From Ophiobolus disseminans (taxonomy: Eukaryota > Ascomycota > Dothideomycetes > Pleosporales > Phaeosphaeriaceae): a stretch of DNA of 64,000 nucleotides. Position numbers and translations under genes: made by a program. The stretch's first letter is position 1. Each line of letters starts with the position of its first letter. Where the stretch lies: NCBI GenBank assembly GCA_010093685.1, contig MU006226.1, positions 570,964 through 634,963 on the forward strand, read 5' to 3'. Below are positions 35,069 to 46,280 of the stretch, one piece after another. A model generated the notes under the pieces. The model was not told the origin of the DNA and ran no database searches. It saw only the letters and a list, made by a program, of their open reading frames with translations.

Positions 35069-37582
35069 GGGAACATTTCTTTATACTTTTTTCTTTGATG
35101 CATGACATTTGAGCATGATAGCATTCGCTTTACTTCAGATGATACCCTCGCTTGAACAGTCACAGGAAGATACGGATTTGATTTTGGGACATGCAAGGTG
35201 TACATTCTTATTCTTCGTTGTACAAATTTAGTTAATTATGGAGATCATTCACATGTTGGTAGCATTTTTTATACATATGTAACTGCCAGTTCATTAAGCG
35301 CATTTCTGTCAACTGTTCGTCGATGTTTCAGACAAGTTCACTCTCTCGGTGCCATTCACATTACAATTCAGCCTTGCCTTGCAGATAGAAGTGTGGGTGT
35401 CACAATGACATACACATTGGTACTAGGATGTAATCTTCCGCCCGCCCGATTGAAGAGAAAATATGCGCTGTCTAATAATTTGCTATACGAACACTCCACA
35501 GCAATTACCGATATGTCACTATTACACCCCCACCAACCCGTTACTTCCAGACCCCACTCCACTACAACCGGTACGGATGTACATACCCAAGAGTATTCGT
35601 GTATTGCAAGTTGCCCAACGTGGGAATTCGGCCCCCAGATTTCTCACTCCTTATGCATTAACTTTGCATCCAAATAGGCAATTGCAATGTACCATTTCCA
35701 TGTACATCCAAGCCAGCGGGTCGTATACATCGTCACCCGTACGACCTAGACAGAAACTGCCTTGCGGTGAGCCTTGAGAGGAGCGGAGATTAGATCGTGG
35801 TATCGAAGTACCCACATGTACATGCATGACGTGGGTTTGATAGGTTGACAAGTGGGCCTAGTTCAAGGTTTGCAGCCCCACAATGTTTGTAGACGTAGAC
35901 TTTATTTTGAGTGAAGAGGGGACTAGGCTTTTGTAGATTGCAGTCGTGCCCCTTCGCTTCTTGCCGTCGGAACGTTGCTGCTGGTGGTGGCTTGCTCGAA
36001 TAGGGAAGCACCGACCTCCTGGCAGACACTTCTCCTGGGTACCATCTTCTGCTACTTTTCATTCTCTACTAGATGCGTAGAGCATGTGAAAGGACAGTAA
36101 AGTATACTGGGAATAACACACATGAAGGATTCAGTCGCAACATATCCCACCCGCGGAGCCAAGTCGCAATCGCACAGTGATAGCCACGATCCGCATATGC
36201 CGCACCCAACGGCTTGAACGGCCGTTTCACGAACGCGACACCAGCCGTTAACCGGCAACTCAAAAGCGCGTGTAAGACCCAAACGGTCAAGATCTGACGC
36301 GGGGATATTTTGGGGGCGGAAAGCTTAGCCTAGGCGGACGCGGTACCACACACAGCCAAACAATCGAGCATCGTGACCCCATCTCCGCTCCGCATGTCGA
36401 TCGACTCCACGACCCGGTATTAACGACATGCTTCGGGCTATTGAAATAGGGGCCAACTATGCAGCCCGTCACCAAAACGTATAGTTCGGTATCGAGTGGC
36501 AATTGCCACGCAAGGCGCTCGTGATGGCTGACGGATGTGCGGCTCACAAATGTCACCCACAAAGCAACACCATCATCCTCTCATCTCCCATAAAAGCCAG
36601 CTTCCCGACGTGCGCGCCTATCAGTGGAGAGTGCGATGATCAGCAGCATGGTGTCGTAGTGCAGATATGCAGCGAAGAATCTAGGTTGAGGTGATGAGCG
36701 GTCGGCAGTGAGGCTGTGCAAAGCCTGTCAGACACATCCCGCGGCTCGGAACGAATGAGTGCGGGATGGAGGACGAAAATAGGAATTGTTGCATGTTGGA
36801 CGTCCGACGAAGGGTTTTGACGGTGCAGAGTCGTCGGATAGGGTTTTGATGATGGTGTTGCGCGGTGGGTGGCGAGATGGAGTTGGGCATGTATGCCTTG
36901 CGATGTGATATATCTGGGGTTGCATTATTACAAAACTTATCGCGAGGGTCTAGATGATCGTAGTCACTCAATTATCAGTTTTGGGTGTACTCTATAAAGA
37001 ATCATCGACCTGGTCTGGCTCCTGTGAAATGATGTGTAGCTAGCTCTCAGTAAGTCGCGAAAGCTAGAAAGAAAGATACACTATTATATCTGTCTATAGA
37101 GAGTTTTTAGAATCTAGAACGACTTTTGCATATGTAGATGCAGTCGTTAAGTCTAGCCTTCTTCTGACTTTCACGACTTACCGAGAGGCTAGGCAATGCG
37201 AAATGGCCAACGCACGATGCAAGTATCTAGAAATAACTTGCCATATAGTGAGGATCAGCTGCTTTTGAGATGCGCTCCACAACGGCAGCTGAGTTAAACG
37301 GTGAGCTATACATGTCGCCGGAGAACACGCAGATTTAGGCGATCCTAGGAGACCATGAAATATGAGGCGAGAACGAGTAGAGAGTTACTCTCAATGCAAG
37401 GGGAGGTATTCGCTGTTGAATGTGGTGATTTGAAGTGATTTACTTCAACCTTGGATTTGGGCTGTGAATGTGCGACGCTATTTCCTTTCGCTAAGCTTCA
37501 AAAAAAATATGATGGGAACCGGGCATAGTACCAGACCCAGTGCCTACCTTGGGCAGTCTTTGAAAACATGGCGAATACATCA
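35069..37582. other. Gene-poor tract containing one MITE-like element
   Basis: 2.5 kb between convergent genes. I found no gene. The only structured element is the inverted-repeat element at 37040-37192. Confidence 0.5.
37040..37192 (+). mobile_element. MITE-like element, copy A
   Basis: About 153 bases with imperfect terminal inverted repeats of about 30 bases. The left end starts ctagctctcagtaagtcg and the right end, read backwards, starts ctagcctctcggtaagtcg. There is no coding capacity. A second, diverged copy lies at 60372-60525 in the opposite orientation and matches along its whole length, including the centre (catatgtagatgcagtcg against catatatgtagatgtagtcg). The target-site duplication is not clear. 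Confidence 0.75.
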
Positions 37583-38965
37583 TCATCTCTTTGTTACCTT
37601 TCCGGCGCGACCCGAATCGGTTGCTTCTGCGGGACGCTTTCTAGAAACACCTAGAGCGTTTGACTGGGGTGCGTGTGGTGGTGGTGCGGTTTTTGTGACG
37701 GCAGACCGTTTTACAGTCTTAGATCCAGTCGTGCAAGTCACTTTGCTGACGTGTGGCTTCTTACCATAAGCTGGATATTGCTGGGCTTTTCGAGGAATAC
37801 GTGAAGGAGTTGCAACGTTATGCCTTTGCAATGCTTCCTTCGACTGAGAGCGCCAGAAAATCTTGATGGATGTTGTTTGCGGAATACCACAAGCCTCAAG
37901 TTTCCGCCTCTGCTGCTTCCATTGTAGTTGAAGGGCAACGATGTCTTGCTTGATGTTTACACTATCAGTAGACACTATCCAAGCGCCATACCTATGTGCA
38001 GACTGAATCTTGAAATTAGTAGTAGGTGGAGGAATAGCGATTGGTCCTTGCTCAGCAACAATGTCCCATGTTTCTTGACGAAACCATTGTGCTATATATG
38101 GCATTGACACATTGCTGTACTCCTTTCCTCCTGCATCTTCTGCAATCTTACCGTCAGCCCATGCCTTTTTCATAAGTAGACTGGTACCGGGTTGGTCTCT
38201 GTTTTGTGGGTTGATGATGCAACCAAACATGAAATGCTCCCAAGCGTAGCCCCATTCTGTGCTAGGATGGTCGGCACATATCCACTCTTCGTATGTGTGG
38301 CCACGCCGCATTACACCCATAGCATGTACAAGCTCATGAACGATTGTCGAGGCAAATAGAAAGTCATGACGGAACTGGGCACAACGGGAACTTGCAAGGT
38401 ATCCGTTTTTGTCAGTATAGAAGACCTTGAATCTGGTGTTCATCTCGATTTTGGGTGTCACCTTTCGTTGAAAGGCAGTACAGCAAGATGGCGCATGTAC
38501 TGACTTGATTGAGCTGACCGTCGTGCGAGCATACACTCGCTTGTCGGTTCTCATCCAGTCAAATTGTATGCTATGAGCCAGGCAATGCAAGGCCTCGCGT
38601 GTACTGTTGACGAGCTCTCGTCTCCTTGTGTCGGATGCATTCGTGAGAGGGTCCGAAAGGTAGGTCTTGCGTAAACCTCTGTCGGTAGTAGTCAGCTCGC
38701 GGCCGAAGATTAAGGGAACGAAGAAGGTGAGGATAGTGTCGTGAGCGAGAAAATGGGAAGCAAGGAGAAGCATCTGATTCATTGGACCATCGCAGTCAAA
38801 GTATCCCAAAATGGGATGTATAGAGATGTCGAGATTGCCGGCCGGAACGCTGTCGTCTTCAAGAAGTTTAAATCGATCTTGCTTGTTCGCTGCGGCAATA
38901 AGACTGTTGATGCCAGTGCTAGTTTCCGGTGCTATGCGCGTCTCGGGTGATTGGCAGTCTGCCAT
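37583..38965 (-). CDS. Putative zinc metalloprotease (HExxH) of a fungal family
   Basis: Single exon, 460 residues from the preferred ATG at 38965 (MADCQSPETR; context attATGG). An in-frame ATG at 39046 would add 27 residues. The core is IVHELVHAMGVMRRGH, a HExxH zinc-binding and catalytic motif near the middle, followed by HPSTEWGYAWEHFMFG. The latter holds candidate third-ligand Glu or His residues. The N-terminal 150 residues look ordered (HPILGYFDCDGPMNQMLLLA). The last 120 residues are basic and low-complexity. No signal peptide, so it should act inside the cell. Zincin-type proteolysis is inferred from the motif alone. Confidence 0.75.
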   Translation of the reverse strand: MADCQSPETRIAPETSTGINSLIAAANKQDRFKLLEDDSVPAGNLDISIHPILGYFDCDGPMNQMLLLASHFLAHDTILTFFVPLIFGRELTTTDRGLRKTYLSDPLTNASDTRRRELVNSTREALHCLAHSIQFDWMRTDKRVYARTTVSSIKSVHAPSCCTAFQRKVTPKIEMNTRFKVFYTDKNGYLASSRCAQFRHDFLFASTIVHELVHAMGVMRRGHTYEEWICADHPSTEWGYAWEHFMFGCIINPQNRDQPGTSLLMKKAWADGKIAEDAGGKEYSNVSMPYIAQWFRQETWDIVAEQGPIAIPPPTTNFKIQSAHRYGAWIVSTDSVNIKQDIVALQLQWKQQRRKLEACGIPQTTSIKIFWRSQSKEALQRHNVATPSRIPRKAQQYPAYGKKPHVSKVTCTTGSKTVKRSAVTKTAPPPHAPQSNALGVSRKRPAEATDSGRAGKVTKR

Positions 38966-40000
38966 AATATCGGTGGTATGAAGTTGAAGATGCTGCAGCT
39001 CAGTGGGAACTATCCTTGGGAGTATGCATGCTGTCGACAACAGCATTGTAGATTGTCAGTAGACAATGGGACAAAGAGATGATCGAGACGTTGAGCAGCT
39101 ACAGAGCGGTTGAGTAACAGCGAGAAAGGTCAGTCGAGAGATGACAAAGATAAGACAATGGGATTGTGGCCAAGACGCATTGTGAAGGAAGTTCACGGTG
39201 CTTCGGGCCTGGCCTGGAAGCTGCGGAACCGCGTTGAAGTGACAAGAGATGACGAGAACATTGTACATAGTTGAACAGCTGGCAGTTGCTGCAATTAGCT
39301 GTTTATATTTGTGGTAAGCTTTCAAGGATAAGATGATTCTCCGAGGCCCACTGGTGATGCGACATTGGCGGCTTCGGAGAAGTCGTAGTACCCAGTTTGG
39401 GAGTAACTGACCGGGCAGAATACGCATTAAATTGCACCTATATTGATGCAGTGAGTTGTAGAGGTCACCTGTACTGCATATGTCCCAGCTAAACCACGTC
39501 GAGATGTTTCTGATTGACAGATGGCTATCTGAAACGAGAAAAGCTGTCTCCAGCGTCAAAATGCTCGAACTGAGACAAAGGATTGTATCCGTCCGATAAT
39601 GATTGAGCCAGTCTAGTCATGACGCGTAGTGCTGATCGCAAGGCGTTGCTGTGTGTTTGTTAGTGTGAATGAAAATAAGAGCGAGAGCGAAACCTCGCGA
39701 AACGCGTGTGCACGGCTCACAACTTGGCAGTGCACTGCAGGGAAGTCGCGTTCGTCGAACCAACCGTTACACATCACTCCCGGATTCCCACTTTACCTCG
39801 ACTGCACCAATAATTCGAGTTGGCCATAGCTCTTTCTTTGCAACTACACCTGTGCTTCTAACATCAATTTCATCGCTACACGAATTTCATCGCTGTCAAG
39901 GTGTATGTTGTATCGCTCGCCGATACCGTTCCACTAGCGCACAAATTGGTCTTCTCCATCCCGACCTGTATGACGAGATTCGACTTTCGGGATTTTGACG
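38966..40000. other. Divergent intergenic spacer
   Basis: Promoter space between the HExxH gene (leftward) and the GTPase gene (rightward). A 167-codon minus-strand frame at 39056-39559 is present, but it lacks motifs and coding-like composition. Confidence 0.55.
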
Positions 40001-43000
40001 ATGGATTGGGATGATTTCGAAGCGAGGGCAAGGGAAGCCGTTCCATCGCAAGAACTTAAAGCGAAGCGCTGTTGGATCGGCGTGCTAAGCCATGAAAAGA
40101 CCCCGGATGCGGTTTTACATGAAATGGACTTTGTATGGATGATCGGACACAACAAAATATCCATCCAGAAGATTCACGACACCTACCAAAAACGAAACGA
40201 AGGCCTTGATTTCCAACTCGAGCACAAAGACAAGGTGGTGGACAGGAACGACACCATTAAGGAATTCCTGGCTCCTAATGGTGTTCTTGTATTGTTCCTG
40301 GCTCGCCGCTCTGATGAGCACCAACCTCTGGCTCTACCGGCGGCCAGGCGAACATCTGAAGTAACCGGTAGAGCTACCACCGATGCTGCCACACAAGCAC
40401 ATGCAGCTCCTCCACGGACTTCCCCCATTGCCGACCGTGTGAAAGACGAACCAACTGGGGGCATGAGTCGTTCGATGACCCCAGTTTCACCACACAACAA
40501 ACCAGTTATTGCACAGCCGAGAGATGCGCCGCATCCAGGGGAAGTCGCGACATTGAGGCGACAGTCCTTCACAGAAAACCAAAAGAGGATACTGGGTCTA
40601 CTTGGAAACCCATCGACGTTACCACATTCAGCCAACACACCACCAACGGCAGTAGTTACTAGTGAGATGCAGCCAGCAAGCGAGCGCATGAACAATCGTA
40701 GACCAAGTATTGCGGAGCCTCAGCATCGAAGCTCATTAGCTGCGCTACCCATTCCGCCGTCCCCACAGAACGATGTGCTGGATGCCAGCAATGTTACTAT
40801 CAAGGCCGAGAGACGCTCGTTGCCTGTGTTTCATCACATGGAGGAAGAGACACAAGTCTCCTTCGACCCTGAAAACTTCTTCAATCGTGAACTCTCGCCG
40901 GAACAGGACAGCCAGGAGCTTGCTAAACCCACGGATCGATCCATACGAGACATAATAGATCAACAGGATCCGATCATGCTCGAAGCTGGGGTCAAGCAAT
41001 CGATTAAAGTTCTTCAGCGCTTACAATCAAGCTTCTCTCGGTATGCTGGAAACAACCAGGACGCCTTTGCTTGGAATGAGGCCATCGAAACCCTCATTCC
41101 TCAATCTCAGCGCAAACGCACTATCGTTGGTGTTGTCGGCAACACGGGTGCTGGCAAATCGAGCGTTATCAATGCAATGCTTGATGAAGAACGTCTCGTG
41201 CCCACAAACTGCATGAGGGCTTGTACCGCTGTGGTGACGGAGATGAGCTGGAACGCGAGCACAGATTGGTCCAGCAAGTATCGCGCGGAGATCGAGTTCA
41301 TCACACGGGAAGATTGGGAAAAAGAACTGAAGATGCTCTTGAGAGAGTTTCTCACCGACACTGGTGGTATTTCGAGAGACGTGTCGGATCAAAGCAGTGA
41401 TGCCGGCATAGCTTGGGCAAAGTTTCACAGCGTCTACCCAAAGAGGACGCGTGATAGCCTCAGCGATTGCACTATTGAGAGCCTTATGACAGAAAGTGAA
41501 GTCTTAGCCGTCCTAGGCACCACCAAGAAAATCAACACAGCATCGCCAAATGCTTTCTACAAGCGTTTGCAAGGTTACGTGGACAGCAAGGAAAAGGTCA
41601 GCAAAAAGGACAAAGCAAAAGACAAAGACAAGCAAAAGAAGGCTTTCGAAATGGAGTATTGGCCATTGATTAAGGTTGTCAAGATCTATGTTAAGGCTCA
41701 GGCCCTGTCTACGGGTGCAGTGATAGTGGATCTGCCTGGCGTTCACGACTCCAATGCGGCACGAGCAGGTATGTCTCTCCGCCAAAGTATGTGCAAATCT
41801 ATATTAACGTAAACCGTCTAGCTGTCGCGCAAGGGTACATGAAGCAATGCACCGGCCTCTGGATCGTAGCGCCTATCAACCGTGCCGTAGATGATAAGGC
41901 TGCAAAGACCCTACTGGGCGAGTCCTTCAAACGACAACTCAAGTACGATGGAGGCTTCTCAAGTGTCACATTCATATGCTCGAAAACCGATGACATTTCT
42001 ATCACGGAAGCCATCGATTCCTTGGAGTTGGAAGATGAAGTTGAGGGGCTTTACGAGCAGGAGCGCCAATATCAGCGAGAGATTGATAATGCCAACGAGA
42101 AGATTGAAGATCTAAAGGAGGCTAAGCAGGTGTACAAGCTCGCGCAAACCGAGGCAGTCAAGGACATCGAAGTCTGGGAGAATCTTGAAGAACGCCTGCA
42201 AGAGGGTGAAACAGTGTTCGCGCCCAAGCCAAAGAGCAACAAGCGCAAGAGAGTACAGGCCAAGGACGCTCGCAAGCGACATCAAAAGGGTCGAACAGAC
42301 TTCGATGACGATGGCTTTATAGTCAGCGACGAAGAGGATTCGTCGGCAGAGAGTGAGAGTGGCTCGGATGATGAGGATAAACAGGCACCCGGGATGCCAC
42401 TCACCGAGGATGACATCAAGGTCAAGATCAAAGAGTTGCGAGAGAGCAAGAAACTTGCACGTCGCGAGGCCTTGGAGTATACCCGGAAAATTGAGGAATT
42501 GCAACCTCAGGACAATGAGCTGATTGATAAGATCGCAGCCATTAAAGCAGAAATCAGTCATATCTGCATCGCTGGGAGGAACGATTACTCGAAACGTGCG
42601 ATCCAACAAGACTTCGCCGCTGGTATCAAGGAGCTCGACCAGGAAAATGCAGCGGAAGAAGACGAGGAGAACTTCAACCCAGATGAAGAGCTACGAGATT
42701 ACGAAGAGGTCGCTAAATCTCTTCCAGTATTCTGTGTAAGCAGTCGCGCTTATCAACAGATGTGTGGGCGCCTCAAGAAGGACGACAGTGTTCCGGGTTT
42801 CAAGTCTCCGGAGGAGACCGAGATGCCGCAGTTGCAGGCGCACTGCAAAAAGCTCACCGAGGCTGGACGAGTACAGACCGCTCGTACTTTCCTTTTGAGT
42901 GTGTGCCAGCAACTAACAACATTCTCCCTCTGGGCGTCCAATGATGGCACAGGTCTGAGAATGACCGACAACGACAAGCATGAGCAGTTTCGATACCTCG

Positions 43001-44211
43001 AGAAGCGGCTGAGCGAGCTTGAGAGGGGCTTGGAGGAGGCTGTCCGGTCGTGTCTGAACGTGATGAAGAAGGAGATGAACGGCCAGATCTTCAACAAATA
43101 TCCAGATCTCATCAACGAGGCGATCGAAGCGGCACCAGATACTGCACAGAAATGGGGCGCCCACAAATCTGATGGTGGTCTAAGTAAGTTCAATAGTTGC
43201 AGATTCGTCTAGAACAGACACTAACCTCTTGTTGTAGCGTGGATGACCTACAAAGCAATCGTTCGTCGCGAAGGTGTATATCAATCGCCTGCTGCCGGCC
43301 TCCGCGACTTTAACGCTGATCTAGTCAACCCCATTGTCAAGAAGCTCGCAACAGGCTGGGAACGCGCATTCCAAAACCGGCTCCCGAAAGCCTTCGATGC
43401 CTTTGTCAAAGACTCTGGCCGGCTACTGAACAACTTCCACACCGCAGTCGAGGAGCGGGCCCGCAACAACGGCGTCGGTCTCGCCAGCCTCGGGGCTCTC
43501 AAAAACCAGATTTGCACGTACGAGCAGCTTTTCAACGACCTAAACCAGATCCTGGTCACCAAAATGACGGAACTCCAGCGCGAGGCTAACCGTGACTTCA
43601 CACCCACTATCGCGAACATCATGCACACCGTCTACGACATCTGCGCAAACGAAAGCGGCAGTGGATGTTACATGCGCATGAAAGCTCACATGAGCCAACA
43701 AGTCGATCAGAACCGCCACATCATGTTCCACGACGCTACCAAGACGGTCAAGCAGCACCTCGACGCGATGTGCAAAGAGCTGGAAGACGTCATGGACGGG
43801 CGCGCAGACGAGATATACGTCAAGATGAAAGCAGACTACATGCGTGTCCTCGGTGGCGTACAAATCAACGAAACAGCAGTCATGCCCAAAGAAGAACGCG
43901 CCCTACGCGCCGACATAATGGACATATTGAGGAGCGTCGACGCGCAATTCGAGCCCATCGCCCGCGGGAATTTCGAACAGCAAGAAATCGCAGAGCAAGA
44001 AATCGTGGACGAACACGTCACCGTTGAAGACGATGACAACGCCTTCGAATCCGCGCACGAATCCGCGCAGCACGGCGATTCGGTAACGGAAGACGTAGAC
44101 GACACGCTGATTACGGAGCCCACGCCCTCAAAGCCTGGAGATGGTGGGAGCGATAAGGAGAACCGCGGTTTACCGACGCCGAGCGATGATGGCATGGATG
44201 AGGCGCTGTAG
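40001..44211 (+). CDS. Large dynamin-like GTPase of the nuclear SLIP-GC type
   Basis: Three exons, 40001-41768, 41822-43183 and 43238-44211, encoding 1,367 residues. N-terminal residues about 1-110 form a small ordered domain (KRCWIGVLSHEKTPDAVLHE, FVWMIGHNKISIQKIHDTYQ), then 200 disordered residues. The GTPase domain starts near 370: P-loop GNTGAGKSS (about 380), switch/G3 DLPGVHD (about 577) and G4 CSKTD (about 643). Residues about 660-830 form a long charged coiled coil with a KRKR stretch and an acidic patch (EEDSSAESESGSDDED). The C-terminal 320 residues resemble the helical part of dynamin-like proteins. Nuclear GTPase SLIP-GC has this type of domain and guards vertebrate B cells against off-target DNA damage; the fungal role is unknown. 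The intron in the G3-to-stalk region keeps phase. Confidence 0.85.
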
Positions 44212-44683
44212 GATAGCGATTCATATGCCATTGCGCGGCGAGAATGGATGGATTTTTTTTTTGCGATTCCCCATTTGAAGCCTACGGGCTTGGTGCGCGG
44301 CGTTATGGGTGTTTTTCGATGTTGGATTCAGTGACGAAAGGCGCTTTCGGGGCGTAGCATAGTTCTTCTCATTTTTTGGAAGCATGTTACGATGCGTCGT
44401 TGAGAGACGGGCTTCAGGGGTTTATATATTCTGGTGGTCGGTCCGGGATGAGGCTAGACGCCTATGCATATGGGCTGAATATGCTCAACGGTGTATAGTA
44501 GATGTTTATCTGAACGAAAAGTAGGGGTATCGGTTCTTGATTTGCACAAAGTGAGCACCTGCAAGAAACTTCCATTTCTACGACTATGCAAATCATGTCG
44601 CCTGGCAATGACTTGTATCTGTCATACCCAGCAACACCCCGAACGCCGTGTACGATGCAATATCCCCCCAAAACTCGCGCTGT
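44212..44683. other. Convergent intergenic spacer
   Basis: 3' flanks of the GTPase and receptor-like genes. A run of nine T lies just after the GTPase stop. Nothing else seen. Confidence 0.6.
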
Positions 44684-45835
44684 CTAATCATCCCACTCCT
44701 CATCCAAGTTATCGATCAGCCGATTCTCATCCTCATTCCGCCTCCCCCTGCGCCCATTCTCATGCCCCAGCGACACGCGACTATACCCCCTGCGCGACGG
44801 CATGAACCTCGCGCACGACGACGTAAGAATGATGAACATATCCTGCCACTCATTAGCACACATATCCTCCCTTATTCGAACGCTCGCCGCTTACAGCTCC
44901 AAACCGCCATATGCCCGCCCACATGGCGTAATTTGGCAGTTGTCTCCACCCCCGCTGGTGCATGACGGTGCGCTGGTACACGCAGCCACCGGCTAGGTAC
45001 ACGAGTATGGCGATCAGGGCTATGACGCCGAATACGCCGCCCGGGCTTAGCGCTTGTTGTGCGCTGTGTACACCGCCGCATGCGTAGGGCGAGCGGCCCT
45101 CGAAGAAATAGGTACATGAGTCTACGGCTGCGACGAAGGAGACGGATGTCTTGGCGAGGGGCTCGGAGTCGCAGAGGAGGGAGATGACTGTTGTTTTGCG
45201 GCGGGCGGTCTTGTCTTCTTTGTCTTTGTCCTTGTCGCCCGAGGGCTTTTTCTTCGAGGGTTTATCGTCTTCGTCGTCGGGGTCGGAGGGGATGATTTCG
45301 CGGGGGAGGATGGTGGGTGCGTCGCGTTTGGATTTTGGAGACGGGCACAGGGAGCCGCCGGTGTAGTTTAGGATGAGCTTGCGGCCGCGGAAGACGGGTT
45401 CGGTGTTCTCGAGGCTGTGGAGTGATGTGTGTTAGCTTTGGGATGTTTGCTACCGTCATGTCCGGTGGATAGCTCGCCTGCGTGCAGTTCTTGGACTTAC
45501 CCAATCGCATACACCTTCTTTCCATCCTCGTAAAATGCGCTCACATTCCTCCACAAGTTCTTGTCCAAATCCTGCACATCATGCAGCTCCTCCACTACAG
45601 GCCCGCAGAAGTTTAAGGTAAAGTTTGCGCCGTAGTCATATCCTTTTGCGTGCCAGCTACCGTCACTGTCGCCCTTGGCCTTCTTTTCGCCGTCTTTGAG
45701 GGGCATGCGCCGTATGGGGTTCAAGTCGAAGAAGCGGTTAGTGGGCGAGATGATGGTGCATGGCTTGAGCGGCTTGTCCGACGCCGCAGCTACATATTGC
45801 AGGAAGAAAAGGGAATACAATATAGACGACTTCAT
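44684..45835 (-). CDS. MRL1: Mannose-6-phosphate-receptor-like sorting receptor (Mrl1 type)
   Basis: Three exons on the minus strand, 45835-45501, 45414-44895 and 44842-44684, encoding 337 residues. It is a type I membrane protein of the late secretory/vacuolar sorting route. A signal peptide (residues 1-18) precedes a lumenal MRH-like domain with paired cysteines (PCTII, NFTLNFCGPV, SLCPS, SLLCDSEP, DSCTYFFEGRSPYACG). A Lys/Asp-rich insert (DDEDDKPSKKKPSGDKDKDK) interrupts it. One transmembrane helix (VFGVIALIAILVYLAGGCVY) is followed by QRTVMHQRGWRQLPNYAMW and the cytosolic end RLIDNLDEEWDD. The last exon was found through this conserved acidic end. Divergent from ERG24. The symbol is by similarity to the yeast protein. 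Confidence 0.85.
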
Positions 45836-46280
45836 GGTGACAGAAAGCAAGAGAGAAGAGGAAGCAGTCAGGCCTGCTGGTGCTAGTCTATGTGGTGTTT
45901 GGCGGATGTTGATCTGACATCGGTGCCTGTCGAGCTTCGCAACACGTTTAGTTTGGCCGCGCCGCCCCATCCATCATCGCTCTTGCTGCTGCAGACGCGG
46001 ACCCTTGCTAGTCTTACCTGATGCGGCCTAGTGAGGCTCGGCGGTATGTGCGCGTCATGAACGGATCTACGAAGTCCGGCGCGACACCCATCGTCCCATT
46101 CTCTCAGTCGCGGGAAACATATAAACAGCGCTATACGTGCTGTTTGCTCGACTGTGTGGGCGCATTCAAATCGACGTCACGAGGCTTGTTTTGGAATTCC
46201 GGCGCGACACGACCAACGCGACCCCTTTCTTCACGCGTCTTTTGTATCGGACTTCGAGAACGTGAAAGTAAACCGGCGCA
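45836..46280. promoter_or_regulatory. Shared divergent promoter of MRL1-like and ERG24 genes
   Basis: 445 bases separate the two start codons. A TATAAA box at 46120-46125 lies 156 bases before the ERG24 ATG. The area next to it is rich in cgcg and gcgac motifs. I see no sure sterol-response element. Confidence 0.55.

Noticed and set aside
39056..39559. Minus-strand frame of 167 codons
   Set aside because: No recognisable features; placed in a divergent promoter region. Kept as intergenic.
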